In this document: positions 11,340-22,309 of the stretch, piece by piece
Layout of the letters: every line of letters starts with the position of its first letter
Numbering within the stretch: position 1 is the first letter of the stretch
Assembly (NCBI GenBank): GCA_028583405.1
Contig: JAPTMU010000121.1
Coordinates: forward strand, 1-64,000
Reading direction: 5' to 3'
DNA: 64,000 nt
DNA from: Pogonophryne albipinna
Taxonomy: Eukaryota; Chordata; Actinopteri; Perciformes; Artedidraconidae
Notes under the pieces: model-generated
What the model was told of the DNA's origin: nothing
The model's database searches: none
Seen by the model: only the letters and a program-made list of their open reading frames with translations
Position numbers and translations under genes: made by a program

Positions 11340-14300
11340 TAGGTAACAGAGACGTGTTGGCCAGCCCAGGCTCGTATTTCTTCCTCTCTAACAACGCCGG
11401 GCAGGGGGACGAGTGGCTGAAGAGCCTCAACAAGGGGGTCTGGATCCCTTTCACAGGTACATGTACTGCTGATGTCACATCATGTGGATTATAGAGACAA
11501 TTATGTTTGATCTTGTCTTTTATGTACAAGAATAGTTGTTACTGTGGTCATCACCAATAGGGATTGTAAGTATAATATTTCACTACTGTGTGTCCATCCA
11601 TCCATCCATCTTCTCCCGATTATCCGTGGTCGGGTCGCGGGGTAGTTCCAGCTACTGTGTGTCTTTCACATTATTTTGAAGGTTTTGTACCCCTGAAACA
11701 TGTCGATAATCACATTTAAGGAAAGTAATTACTACTAAAACTTGATTTTCTGATAATGAAAACATTACAGAGATGATGTGACAGGTACACATCTTCCTCT
11801 GCATACTGGTTGTCTTCCTTTAGCAATGTCAAAATGATTTTAAATGTATAAAAGTACCGGTCATCTTGTTCCTGATTGGATGCGATGGACCTCCTGTTGA
11901 GATCTTCCTCCCTTGCAGGGGTCTTTGGTCAGCGTCTGGAGGAGACGGTGCTGTATGAGCGACGTTATGGGGTGCGTTTGGTTCCTCTGGTGGTGGAGCA
12001 GTGTGTGAACTTCATCCGGGAGCGAGGCCTGCAGGAGGTGGGCTTGTTTCGTCAGCCGGGACAGTCCAGTCTGGTCAAAGAGCTGCAGGAGGCTTTCGAT
12101 GCAGGGGAGAGACCTTCTTTTGACAGGTGTATAAATCCCTCTGTTTTCAGCCTGGATATGTTCTGATAGGACATACGATAATACTTTAATGGTCAAATCA
12201 AGTCTAAAATGTAACTTGCATCACAGCAGCTCCATGTGTAACATCAACATGGACACATATCAGGACACAGTACATGAAAAACAAACAACAACTTTCAACA
12301 TAACGGCACGATCACTGAGAGAAAAGATGCTCAATGACCCTTCAGCGTGCATCTGATCTGGATCAGCTCTGTGTTTACTGTGAGGGTTGACTGGAGCACA
12401 AAGGATGCTTCAGTCTGACTTTATTAAATCACGGGACCCTGTATCCCCGATTGGATGGTAGTTTTTATTCACTGTTCAGAACATGGTTTGGGTCAGAGCC
12501 TCACTAGGTTATTATGGTATGCTGAGTCATAAAGTCTCTGACAGGGTGGACCAATGTGGAGCAGATTTTTAACAGGTGGAGCAGTTTTGATTTTAAAAGT
12601 CACCTATTATGCAACATCCCCTTCTCCATGTCTCTTCTACATCAACATGTGTCCCCTCTTCTTCATGTCTCTTCTACATCAACATGTGTCCCCTCTTCTT
12701 CATGTCTCTTCTACATCAACATGTGTCCCCTCTTCTTCATGTCTCTTCTACATCAACATGTGTCCCCTCTTCTCCATGTCTCTTCTACATCAACATGTGT
12801 CCCCTCTTCTTCATGTCTCTTCTACATCAACATGTGTCCCCTCTTCTTCATGTCTCTTCTACATCAACATGTGTCCCCTCTTATTCATGTCTCTTCTACA
12901 TCAACATGTGTCCCCTCTTCTTCATGTCTCTTCTACCTCAACATGTGTCCCCTCTTCTTCATGTCTAAGTTCTAGATCAACATGTGTCCCCTCTTCTTCA
13001 TGTCTCTTCTACATCAACATGTGTCCCCTCTTCTTCATGTCACTTCTACATCAACATGTGTCCCCACTTCTTCATGTCTCTTCTACATCAACATGTGTCC
13101 CCTCTTCTTCATGTCTCTTCTACATCAACATGTGTCCCCTCTTCTTCATGTCTCTTCTACCTCAACATGTGTCCCCTCTTCTTCATGTCTAAGTTCTATA
13201 TCAACATGTGTCCCCTCTTCTTCATGTCTCTTCTACATCAACATGTGTCCCCTCTTCTTCATGTCACTTCTACATCAACATGTGTCCCCACTTCTTCGTG
13301 TCTCTTCTACATCAACATGTGTCCCCTCTTCTTCGTGTCTCTTCTACATCAACATGTGTCCCCTCTTCTTCATGTCTCTTCTACATCAACATGTGTCCCC
13401 TCTTCTTCATGTCTCTTCTACATCAACATGTGTCCCCTCTTCTTCATGTCTCTTATACATCAACATGTGTCCCCTCTTCTTCATGTCTCTTCTACATCAA
13501 CATGTGTCCCCTCTTCTCCATGTCTCTTCTACATCAACATGTGTCCCCTCTTCTTCATGTCTCTTCAACATCAACATGTGTCCCCTCTTCTTCATGTCTC
13601 TTCTACCTCAACATGTGTCCCCTCTTCTTCATGTCTCTTCTACATCAACATGTGTCCCCTCTTCTTCATGTCTCTTCTACATCAACATGTGTCCCCTCTT
13701 CTTCATGTCTCTTCTACCTCAACATGTGTCCCCTCTTCTTCATGTCTAAGTTCTATATCAACATGTGTCCCCTCTTCTTCATGTCTCTTCTACATCAACA
13801 TGTGTCCCCTCTTCTTCATGTCACTTCTACATCAACATGTGTCCCCACTTCTTCGTGTCTCTTCTACATCAACATGTGTCCCCTCTTCTTCGTGTCTCTT
13901 CTACATCAACATGTGTCCCCTCTTCTTCATGTCTCTTCTACATCAACATGTGTCCCCTCTTCTTCATGTCTCTTCTACATCAACATGTGTCCCCTCTTCT
14001 TCATGTCTCTTATACATCAACATGTGTCCCCTCTTCTTCATGTCTCTTCTACATCAACATGTGTCCCCTCTTCTCCATGTCTCTTCTACATCAACATGTG
14101 TCCCCTCTTCTTCATGTCTCTTCAACATCAACATGTGTCCCCTCTTCTTCATGTCTCTTCTACCTCAACATGTGTCCCCTCTTCTTCATGTCTCTTCTAC
14201 ATCAACATGTGTCCCCTCTTCTTCATGTCTCTTCTACATCAACATGTGTCCCCTCTTCTTCATGTCTCTTCTACCTCAACATGTGTCCCCTCTTCTTCAT

Positions 14301-17300
14301 GTCTCTTTCTACATCAACATGTGTCCCCTCTTCTTCGTGTCTTCTACATCAACATGTGTCCCCTCTTCTTCATGTCTCTTCTACATCAACATGTGTCCCC
14401 TCTGTGGAAAGAGAACAAAGATTCTCTCTCTTTTTGATCCATTTCTATAAAAACCTGTCTGAAAATGAGCTGATCAGATTTTGGCCATTTTATGATGTCA
14501 TAACGATGTTTTGTCTTGTGTAACCATTAGCCAATCAGCAACTAAGGTAACCCCCCCCCCTTATCACCTGAATCTCCTCCTAGAGCACCATTGTGTTCTT
14601 TGTAACCAAATCTCTCTCAGAGGGGCGTGGGGAGGGGCTCCTTATTTTCATCTAAAGTAACAGACAGAGAATCAGCACTTTGGAAACAGGGCTGAAACAG
14701 AGGGGATTATGGGTAATGCTGCAATGATCTGTTTGGTGTTTCAGCCAATCAGAGACAGGCTCTGTATATATCTAAGACCTGGAATATATTGATGAAAAAC
14801 AGTATAATAGGGGACCTTTAAAGCTGTTGTACCAAGTAGTATTGCAGTACTTTAGAATAGACAAATTCACAGATCACTTCCTCACTTGTTCTTCAGAGGG
14901 TCTTACCTTGCTGTTCTTCCTGCAGTAGCACAGACGTCCACACGGTGGCGTCCCTGCTGAAGCTCTACCTCAGGCAGCTGCCGGAGCCTCTGGTTCCTCA
15001 CAGACGATACCAGGACTTCCTGCTGTGCGCTCAGAAGCTGGCGACTGATGGAACGCTGGTAACTGCATCTCTGGGCACCATTCATTATTCAAAGGGGCCC
15101 TTTAATGCTAATTTGCATGGGATTTGAGCCTTTGCAGACCATTTACATGCACACACACACTACAGCAGGGGTGTCCAAACTACGGCCCGTGGGCCACATT
15201 TTAAATTCAGCTAATTCAAAAATGACTTAAGTACAATAAACTTCTTCTTGTCTTATATTGTACTTCTTAAATATATGTTCAAATATATTACACAGTATTC
15301 ATGTGCCCAATTTTCAAATAAATTCAGTTAATTAAAGTTGAAAACATGTTCTAACAAATCTAAGTTGATAATAAAAAAGCCCAATAACAAATGTACATAA
15401 CAACCTTGAAATAGACCCTTCATATTTCCTCTTATTATAAGCAATCTGAAGAATCAGTTTTAAGGAATGAGCTGCTAACAAAATAAATAAAACCCTATGG
15501 AGAGCTGTGAGCTGTTTTGTTCTTACAGCATTTTCAACTATCAAGAATAATTTACTTACATTGGATTGATTTTTCCAACTTCTAACTGAACTTACGAGCC
15601 GATAAACCTCACCTCTCGCGAGTGGCCCAGCCCTTCGTATACTTTTCTGCATGTGGCCCTCGGTGAAAAAGGTTTGGACACCCCTGCACTACAGGAACGT
15701 GACAAAACTAGAGGCAAGGCAAGTTTATTTATATTGCACCTTTCAACACAAGGCGATTCAAAGTGCTTTACAAAAATCAAAGACATTAATAATAGGGCCT
15801 CTTTAAAGAGCATCTCAAACCCCCCTAACATGTGTGTCTTTACTGACCTCTGCAGTGATGTACAGGTGTATCATTACTGCTGGGTGTGTTCACAGGTTGT
15901 TTACCCAACAAGGGGTATTATTATGAACTAAGAACAGAAAATAATACAATGGGTTCGAACAGAATAAGAACAACTCAGTGCTTTGAGGTTGATGTTAAGT
16001 TGATCTTTAAAACGTTCAGAAAACATTTTGCAAAGCTATTCGAACCTGCATTATGAATATCCATGTTCACACCAGCTAGATTCCTAAGGTCTTATCTTAC
16101 TTCTTTTCCCCTCTTATTATTCCTCTCTTTTAGGTTTTAGGGGAGTTGAGGAGTCTCCTTCATGAGTTGCCTGTAGTAAACTTCAACCTGCTCAACTTCA
16201 TCTGCCAGTAAGAGTGTTGTTTTTTAGATAAATAATCTGTAGCCAGGTTTTTTATTCATGAACTTGTGTACATGCTTGACATGGGGGCTGCAAATGCATT
16301 TGAATGTTTGCAACTTACATCATTCAAACATGTTAAACGATAGCAAGTAAGTAGGGAATTCTACATTTACTTCAGATGTTATCATAAAAGTGGGGTTTCT
16401 TTGTGTGATTTTCAGGTTTTTATATGAGGTCCAGAGTTATTCCAGCAGTAACAAGATGAGCGGTCAGAACTTGGCCACCGTGTTTGGGCCGAACATCCTC
16501 CGAGCCAAAGCTGAAGACCCACAAAGCATCATGGGAGGTAAACAGCAAAATGTGAATTTAAAAAAATATATATTTCTTTTAATTATGCAAAAGATAGCAT
16601 CTGTGATATAACATGTTGGCAAGTCAAAAACAAGTGTTTTAACTTAAGATTGAGACCATAAACTCTTTAACTTAATGTTTACTGAGGTAATAAATCAAGT
16701 TAGAAGTAGAGTCATTTTCTCATAGACTTCTATGTAATCAGACTCACCAAAAAAAGCTATAAATGGCATTAAACAAAAATGTACATCATACAACCAAAAA
16801 GATTCTTAGAAAAACATCCTAAACCCTTTGCCTATGTCCTGTAGGTGCAGCACTGGTCCAGGTTCTGATGTTGGAGCTGATCAGAGAACATGAGTCTCTG
16901 TTTGCCAAAATCCCTTCACTTATCTCCGCCCGCCCACCTGGAGGTTCCCATGCATCACCAAGCGCTCTGAGGCAGCCTCACCTCCACCCGACGCCGTGCC
17001 TCCGTCAGCTGTCGATGCCTCTGATCGTAGAGCGCTCCAGAGAACCAGGACAGTCTGCCGCAGACCAACAAAACTCCAGGTAACTCAAACCTGCTCTAAA
17101 AAGGTTAACCATCAACCAACACCCACCCATCTCATGCCAACATCTGACAGACATACAGTCTTACTTGATGTTCTGGCAAATTCTAAGTAGAGCCATTATG
17201 ACATTCTCTAAACTGTGAAGACCTGGACAGGGTTTAGAATATAGTATTACTACCTTGCCTGATTAATCATCACACAAAGAGGTGGTGATCTTTACCAGGG

Positions 17301-19611
17301 AAACGATTTGAGATGTAACTAGAACATTTGGAAAACGCAGACCTCCACCAGGACCAATGGTACCTTTTGAAGTGTGTCTTCCATGGTGAGTTCAGGAGCT
17401 TCAAGTTATGTGGTAACAACACGGACGCTGCAAATAATTTTCCTAGCCTGTAACTCATTTTTGTAATCATCCTATATATTGGCAAGAAATCTACAAGAGA
17501 TTGTATAGTGCAATAAGAGAGATACAGTACGTCCACGTTTTTGAGCAAGTCCACAAATCCAGTCTTTGTCAAGCCTGTCACCACCTTCACGCAGCTGCTG
17601 GACGTTACACGAAAGCAGGATACATGCCCTATGTCTCAATATAAAAAAGTTATATATAACATATATATAATAATCTGTCTTTTTGCAAGTTTTTCTGTTA
17701 GATAAACTGAAAGCAGACAAACAAAAAGACATTCAGACACTCTACAAGTAGAATATTTTGAAGGGTTAACCTCTATTGCCTTGCTTTCTCTAGCTGCATC
17801 TACTCTGCTGCTGCAGAATCCGACTTGTCCTCAGGCCAGAAGAGACGTCTCGGCCATCGATACACCTCCTCCCATCCGGAGAACTGCTTCTACCCCCTGC
17901 CCTCCTCCAGTACCTCTGAGAGACACAACATAGACTATCACCAGGGTCATGCTGGCCGAGGACCGTCCCCTGCAAACGTTCAAGACTCTTCAACAAGCCT
18001 CCAGCTAAAAGAGCAGCTGCCGGAGAGCTCCAAGCCCAGAAAGGTGCTCTTGAGCTGGGCAAAAGACTGGCCTAAACAGGAAGAAGCTGGTGCTGCTTAC
18101 TGGAGCTCTGATGCTGCAGAGGAACATGGTGAAATGCCAGGATGCTCTAGCGGGGGCAACAGTGAGGATCAGGAAGAGAGCAACCTTTCTGCCTACGACA
18201 ACATGGATAGGGCGCCAGGAATGGAGGATGAAACCAACGAACCAGGAGGCCATATTGGACCCTGTGAAGAGGAAGCTGGGCAGATGAGGGGCTCGTCCTC
18301 TTCATGGTCTTCCTGCGAGGTGCTACCGTTGGACGAGAGCAGTGACGCTGGGGAGGCAGTTAGCCCTGAAGCATCTCCAAAGACTCCCGAGAGGTTACCT
18401 TCAAGTCAGGCAGCAGAAAAGGAAAACAGTGACAATGACGATCATGAAGACAACAATGACGATCGTGATAGAGATGCTGACGTCCACCACCCTACCTCCC
18501 TAGTCTCCGGTTCGTTACTGAGTGAGAGCCCTCTCAGTACGGGCAGCTCAGAGGTGTTCCTCCCCTCTGGACCTCCAGACCACCAGGAGCCTGACTCACA
18601 GAATGGGGACGTTCACTCACTCCTGGCCGAGCTGCGCGATCAGATGAACCAGCAGAAGGCCGAGTACCAGGCCAGGATGCAGAGGTGAGACACTGGCACA
18701 AGGAGGATGTGTACATGTTTGAATACCTAAAGTCGCTTTTATTCCAAGCGGTATTTCACAAATGAAACTTTAGCTAGTGTTTTTTGTAAGTAAGGGCATG
18801 TACTATATGGTATGTGTGTGTGTTTACTGCAGAGATATTGACTTGAGTCACTCATTTGATGACTTTAGACTTGACAAAATACAAAAACTGGACTTGGACA
18901 ACAATGACATGCGACTTTAATTGGACTTGAACCTTTAAAATACTCTATACCTTTCCTCAGTGTTGTGAGCGACAAATTAATTGCAGATTAATTAACGTTG
19001 ATTCAAGAAAAGAAGGGATAATTTTCCTGAATCAACACATTTTAGCGCTTTTCATTCCTTGCAAGTCTACATTGATACCCCAAATTCCCCTTGTTTGATA
19101 GACAGCATCTCATCAAGTTGCAGGAGAGAACTATGAAGAACTATTGTAACATTAGAAAGTGCCAGTTAGAAAATTATTTTGTAAAAAAAAGGTTTTGGTG
19201 CAAAATAAGTGGTGCAGATTGCAGTGAGTGGGTCAAATATGGCAATACATTTAGTGAAAAGTACATTAAGACCTGTACAGGACTCAATGCTTAGGACTTG
19301 TGACTTGAAAGCAAAGACTTGACTCTTACTTGTGACTTGCAAAACCATGACTTTGCCCTCTGGTCCGCTGCAGGTTGGAGCGCTGTAATGACGTCCTGGA
19401 GCGGCAGCTGGCGATACTGCGGGTCGGTCTGGAGCAGCAGAAGCGAAGCCGAAGCGTCGCCGAGATCAAGATCCGCAACATGGATCGAGCCAAAGTGGAC
19501 GCTGACCAAAGAAACAAAATGCTGCAGAAAGAGATGCATGTCTTCTTCCAGATGTATGGAGACATCAAAAGAAAAGGAGGAGATGAAGGAAAAGGAGGAG
19601 AGACTCTCTGA
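10461..19611 (+). CDS. RhoGAP protein of the ARHGAP22/24/25 (FilGAP) family, 9 exons, 688 aa
   Basis: Exons: 10461-10512, 11343-11456, 11919-12126, 14926-15058, 16134-16207, 16416-16537, 16845-17079, 17794-18684, 19374-19611. All introns are GT-AG and the phases agree, giving 2067 bases (688 aa plus stop). Residues ~56-260 are a RhoGAP domain: [11 protein letters not shown], arginine finger Arg100 in [37 protein letters not shown]. It should speed GTP hydrolysis on Rac/Cdc42-type GTPases; family members limit Rac at the cell cortex. Residues ~313-580 are low complexity with an acidic run near 525-543. A C-terminal coiled coil (~585-670) ends in the family block RNKMLQKEM. Only the tail of the PH domain (DEWLKSLNK) remains, behind a 17-residue leader. 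Paralogue choice among 22, 24 and 25 is unsettled: DAGERPSFD favours 25 and RNKMLQKEM favours 24. Confidence 0.9.
10680..10958. repeat. (GT)n microsatellites in RhoGAP intron 1
   Basis: Two runs of GT (10680-10749 and about 10889-10958, the second interrupted by ATGA) with unique sequence between them. A third run at 11276-11338 abuts the exon 2 acceptor. Confidence 0.9.
11276..11338. repeat. (GT)n run adjoining the exon 2 acceptor
   Basis: About 31 GT units end four bases before the acceptor CTAG at 11339-11342. The normal pyrimidine tract is therefore replaced by alternating GT. Confidence 0.9.
11343..11456 (+). CDS. RhoGAP exon 2 (PH-domain remnant)
   Basis: Acceptor TCTAG| lies directly after a (GT)n run, and the donor is ACAG|GTACAT. 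The exon encodes [10 protein letters not shown]...[15 protein letters not shown]. This corresponds to the last PH strand, the C-terminal helix and the PH-GAP linker of ARHGAP22/24/25 proteins. Confidence 0.85.
11588..11655 (-). mobile_element. Short LINE/SINE tail fragment
   Basis: CCATCCATCCATC followed by TTCTCCCGATTATCCGTGGT and CGGGTCGCGGGG. This is a very common fish retroposon tail. Only the terminal ~70 bases are present. Confidence 0.5.
11919..12126 (+). CDS. RhoGAP exon 3 (arginine finger)
   Basis: Acceptor CTTGCAG|GGGTC and donor GACAG|GTGTAT. Encodes [18 protein letters not shown] through DAGERPSFD, including the catalytic arginine in GLFRQPG. Confidence 0.93.
12597..14817 (+). 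mobile_element. TTAA element with 37-bp minisatellite, in RhoGAP intron 3
   Basis: TTAA at 12593-12596 and 14818-14821. The ends AAGTCACCTATTAT and ATAATAGGGGACCT are imperfect inverted repeats. Between a ~30-base left end and a ~0.4-kb right end lies the minisatellite 12627-14402. No transposase frame exists, so the element is nonautonomous. The TTAA duplication suggests piggyBac-type mobilisation (inference). Confidence 0.85.
12627..14402 (+). repeat. 37-bp minisatellite array, about 48 units
   Basis: Unit CATGTCTCTTCTACATCAAC + ATGTGTCCCCTCTTCTT. Variants include CTAAGTTCTATATC in place of CTCTTCTACATC (near 12965, 13190, 13748), GTCACTTCTAC, CCACTTCTTCGTG and CTTATACATC. The variants recur in the same order about 0.56 kb apart (13.19-13.75 against 13.75-14.30 kb), so a block of about 15 units was duplicated. 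Because 37 is not a multiple of 3 and no frame has a stop, long but meaningless open frames appear in all + frames. Confidence 0.95.
14926..15058 (+). CDS. RhoGAP exon 4
   Basis: Acceptor CCTGCAG|TAGC and donor CGCTG|GTAACT. Encodes [20 protein letters not shown] and the following helix to ATDGTL. The preceding 2.8-kb intron contains the minisatellite element 12597-14817. Confidence 0.92.
15087..15802 (+). mobile_element. Third TTAA-like MITE family copy (composite), in RhoGAP intron 4
   Basis: The left part, AAGGGGCCCTTTAATGC then GAGCCTTTGCAGACCATTTA, and the right end AATAGGGCCTCT before TTAA (15803-15806), resemble the elements near 53.39-53.48 and 58.23-58.31 kb. It is interrupted by the hAT at 15166-15686 and by a LINE-like tail at about 15715-15790 (GGCAAGTTTATTTATATTGC). 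The left boundary is uncertain. Confidence 0.5.
15166..15686. mobile_element. Nonautonomous hAT element (521 bp)
   Basis: Ends CAGGGGTGTCCAAAC / GTTTGGACACCCCTG, flanked by an exact 8-bp duplication CACTACAG (15158-15165 and 15687-15694). This is the classic pattern of Charlie/hAT-type miniature elements. No transposase is encoded. Confidence 0.92.
16134..16207 (+). CDS. RhoGAP exon 5
   Basis: Acceptor TTTTAG|GTTTTAG and donor TGCCA|GTAAGA. Encodes [20 protein letters not shown] and ICQ. A second AG six bases inside could be an alternative acceptor, but it would keep the frame only with loss of two codons. Confidence 0.85.
16416..16537 (+). CDS. RhoGAP exon 6
   Basis: Acceptor TTTTCAG|GTTTTT and donor GGGAG|GTAAAC. 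Encodes [20 protein letters not shown] and TVFGPNIL, the conserved Asn-containing part of the GAP fold. Confidence 0.92.
16845..17079 (+). CDS. RhoGAP exon 7
   Basis: Acceptor CCTGTAG|GTGCAG and donor CTCCAG|GTAACT. Completes the GAP domain ([14 protein letters not shown]) and starts the proline- and serine-rich linker. Confidence 0.88.
17794..18684 (+). CDS. RhoGAP exon 8 (large linker exon)
   Basis: Acceptor TTCTCTAG|CTGC and donor GCAGAG|GTGAGA. A 891-base exon coding a hydrophilic linker with LSAYDN and SWSSCEV blocks like those of ARHGAP22/24, an acidic run, and the start of the coiled coil ([17 protein letters not shown]). Confidence 0.9.
19374..19611 (+). CDS. RhoGAP exon 9 (C-terminal coiled coil and stop)
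   Basis: Acceptor CTGCAG|GTTGG. Encodes [32 protein letters not shown] and [13 protein letters not shown], then a Lys/Gly-rich tail and TGA at 19609-19611. Confidence 0.92.
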
Positions 19612-19886
19612 AGATAGAAAGATTGAGGGATGGCAAAAGATAAGGGAGGGTAGGTTGTTTCGCAACAGAAGATCCAAGTCCTTTGAATGGATCCTTTAGG
19701 CAAACCTTGAAGGCATCAAACCCAGTAGGAAAAATCTGAAATTGAGTTGTTTACTGATACAAAAGACAATCTGAAGAAGTAATGAAGTTGAGTGTGACTT
19801 GGTTGGACTTCACGGTTTGCAGAAAAATTGCAAGAAATGTTGAAATCAAAAAGCAGTTTTGGACATTGGCATTGAAAGATTGGACT

Positions 19887-20215
19887 AAGGGCCCGTCCAC
19901 ACGGTGGCGTGCATTGAAGCTTCAACGCTTCTGCCCATTCACTTTGAATGGGGTGACGTCACGCTTTGCCGAACTGCATTGTGGTTCCGTCGTTTCGCGT
20001 TGCTCGCTTCAAAAGTTGAGCAATGTTCAACTTTTGAAGCTTCGACGGAAGCGTCAGCCAATCAAATAATATGCCAGCACAAGCTTTAGCCAATCAAACC
20101 GCGTGCTTGTGTGTCAGCGGGAGATTCCTGTGATTGGTTGTTGGTCGAGTTTCAGACACGCCCACCGGCAAGCTTCAACGCACGCCGCCGTGTGGACGCT
20201 GCGTTACCCATTTAG
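19887..20215. mobile_element. MITE with imperfect inverted ends, in the putative RhoGAP 3' UTR
   Basis: The left end GTCCACACGGTGGCGTGC and the reverse complement of the right end (GTCCACACGGCGGCGTGC) match with one difference, and the similarity continues over about 26 bases. The interior includes TCAAAAGTTGAGCAATGTTC and CAACTTTTGAAGC, an internal inverted pair. Family unassigned. Confidence 0.6.
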
Positions 20216-21013
20216 GGGTGTCGGAGTTTGATGTCTTGCAAGGTGAGACACCTGCCTTCCACATCTGCGTTCGCCTGGCAATCTTGTTGGACATTGCTAA
20301 GACTGGTATCCAAGATAAGATAAGAGTATCCAACAAGCGCATCCTGCTTTTGTCTACGATAAAACCCTCTTTCTATCATGTTTTAAGATGTTTACTGTCA
20401 AAGCATTCGTGACATGTTTTGACAAGAACAAAAAGCATTTCGGAACAGTTTGAACTGAAGAGGTTTCGGTCTCCGTCCTCACAGATGTATCTGAAACAGG
20501 AAAATCATTGCCAAAGTTGAGAAGACTGCCTTTGAGAACTTGAATTACAGACTGCAGAAGAGGTGAAGTTTGAATTCCACGTGGAAAAATCCACACCATT
20601 TGTTAAATCTGAGGAGTTGTAAACAGTATCTAATCAAAGCAGCAGACAATGTCAACAGCAGTCTTTTTTTACACTGAATGTCTGTTTCTTTAGTTTTACA
20701 CAGCAAAGGACCAAAGTCCTAAAAGATAATCAAGCGTATGGTAATTGAAGCATTCTGGTTTAAAAAACGGATTTCTGCATCAACTGGACATTTTCACACT
20801 GGCTTCACAGTTTTTAATAAGTTATTGACTGGCTTGAAATGACATGTTTTTATAAGTGACAAGACTTGCTGTGCAGGACTTCTTCGAGACTGAAAGTCCA
20901 ACAAAAGCAGGGAGAAGATGTCGTTTTTTTTACAGTTAAAAGTGTACAAGAAGTCGGATCCTCTTAAAGACAAAGATACAGAAAGTGTTGACTCTGCATG
21001 AAGATGCTTTTGC

Positions 21014-21019
21014 AATAAA
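21014..21019 (+). terminator. Polyadenylation signal AATAAA
   Basis: AATAAA in the context TTTTGCAATAAAACATTC, about 1.4 kb after the RhoGAP stop codon. It is the first canonical hexamer noticed downstream. Confidence 0.5.
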
Positions 21020-21040
21020 ACATTCTTTCGCTGTACCTGA

Positions 21041-22300
21041 AAGATTAAAAAGTAATCAGTGAATCTTTCTTCATGTCTGTGTCCACTGGGTCCGGTTGAC
21101 TAAAAATGCATTGTTTATTAGGACTTTTAACTGTCAAGAAAAAAGTAACCATATGAAATACAAAAAAACGTTCTGATGCACTGACTTCTTTTCCAACGAG
21201 AATGTAACATTTATTCTCAGATCAACGTTTTTGGCAAAGAAACAAAAAGTGTACAGTCTGCTCAAATAAGGAACATTTCTCTTTACCATCAACTGGAAAA
21301 TGTTGAACAGATAATTCAGTCACGACTCACGACAGTCACACAGAGGAGATTCAGGTGTGAGACTTCAGTCGGGGAGAAATGTAAAGGGACAAACAGCACA
21401 AACAAACTTTAACATTAAAAGTCATATTCATTTCATATTTAGAGTGTTATCTTTTGTATCAGAACACCTGACTGACACCACAGGAGAGGAAAACAACTCA
21501 GACATGACACTTCACTTCCACTGCTGTGTCACATTACGCAACAGACTTCAATCACTTGACAATTAAAGTGAAATAATAATAATCAGCCAAGTGCTACATT
21601 TCATTTGACAGATATATTTGATAGTGCTTGTTCTGCCCTACGAAGCATCACCGTCCTGCAGAAACCCTGTATACACAGCTGTTGTTAGCAGTAAGCTAGC
21701 ACTGTAGCTAGGCTTTCTAGCACTGCATTCGTCTTTAATAGGAGACACTACAGGGGGAAATGATCAAATATTTTTATAAATGCATTTCACCATGAACCTT
21801 CCCCAGTTGATTACATGCACTAAGAATTTGTTTGTTTGTATTATAGTTATATTTTGTATGTTTATAAACTACAAAATGTTGAATTTAAGAGAAAACTACA
21901 GAAACAAATAGACAGAATGAGTCAAATAAACTACAACATTTTGTATTTTCTTGAGGTCTAAAAGAAGTTATGTTTTGGAAGCAATATAGCGCAAGATCTC
22001 CGAATTGTCCAATGCAAGAAAGATCACGTTTTGGCCTGTAGTTTCTCGACTGAAATGCCAAAAGCAAAAGCTGCTTCACTCTGTCAGAGACACAAGGTTT
22101 CTGCAGGATCCTATTCTTCAGTCAACATACACACAAACAGAATCTGGTAAGCACCAAAACTCATCAGAAACAGAAACTCTTCATTGTATGCCCCGTGGTA
22201 AAAACAACAGAGGCAGACATGTAACCTGTAGCTCACACACCGACGACTGGAAGAATATTTAAACCCTCATATTCCATTTTGATTAAATCCAAACCCCCTG
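21041..22300. other. No gene recognised (space between convergent genes)
   Basis: Lies between the 3' ends of the RhoGAP (+) and KIAA1191 (-) genes. No exon or recognisable transposon end. Confidence 0.45.
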
Positions 22301-22309
22301 AACGCTGCA

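Larger units (their letters stand above)
19612..21040 (+). other. Probable 3' untranslated region of the RhoGAP gene
   Basis: After the stop at 19611 there is no further splice-compatible coding exon. The first clear polyadenylation signal, AATAAA, lies at 21014-21019, which would give a 3' UTR of about 1.4 kb containing the MITE at ~19887-20205. The extent is inferred from the signal only. Confidence 0.5.

Noticed and set aside
12627..14402. CRISPR array
   Set aside because: The 37-bp period is CRISPR-like, but the units are directly abutting with no unique spacers, and the genome is a vertebrate with introns.
12554..14523. Several long open frames (up to 488 codons) at 12.6-14.5 kb
   Set aside because: Same reason: all three frames are open across a 37-bp tandem array inside an intron.
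18005..18253. Antisense frames over the RhoGAP linker exon
   Set aside because: Shadows of the GC-rich sense coding exon; the sense frame carries family motifs and valid splice sites.
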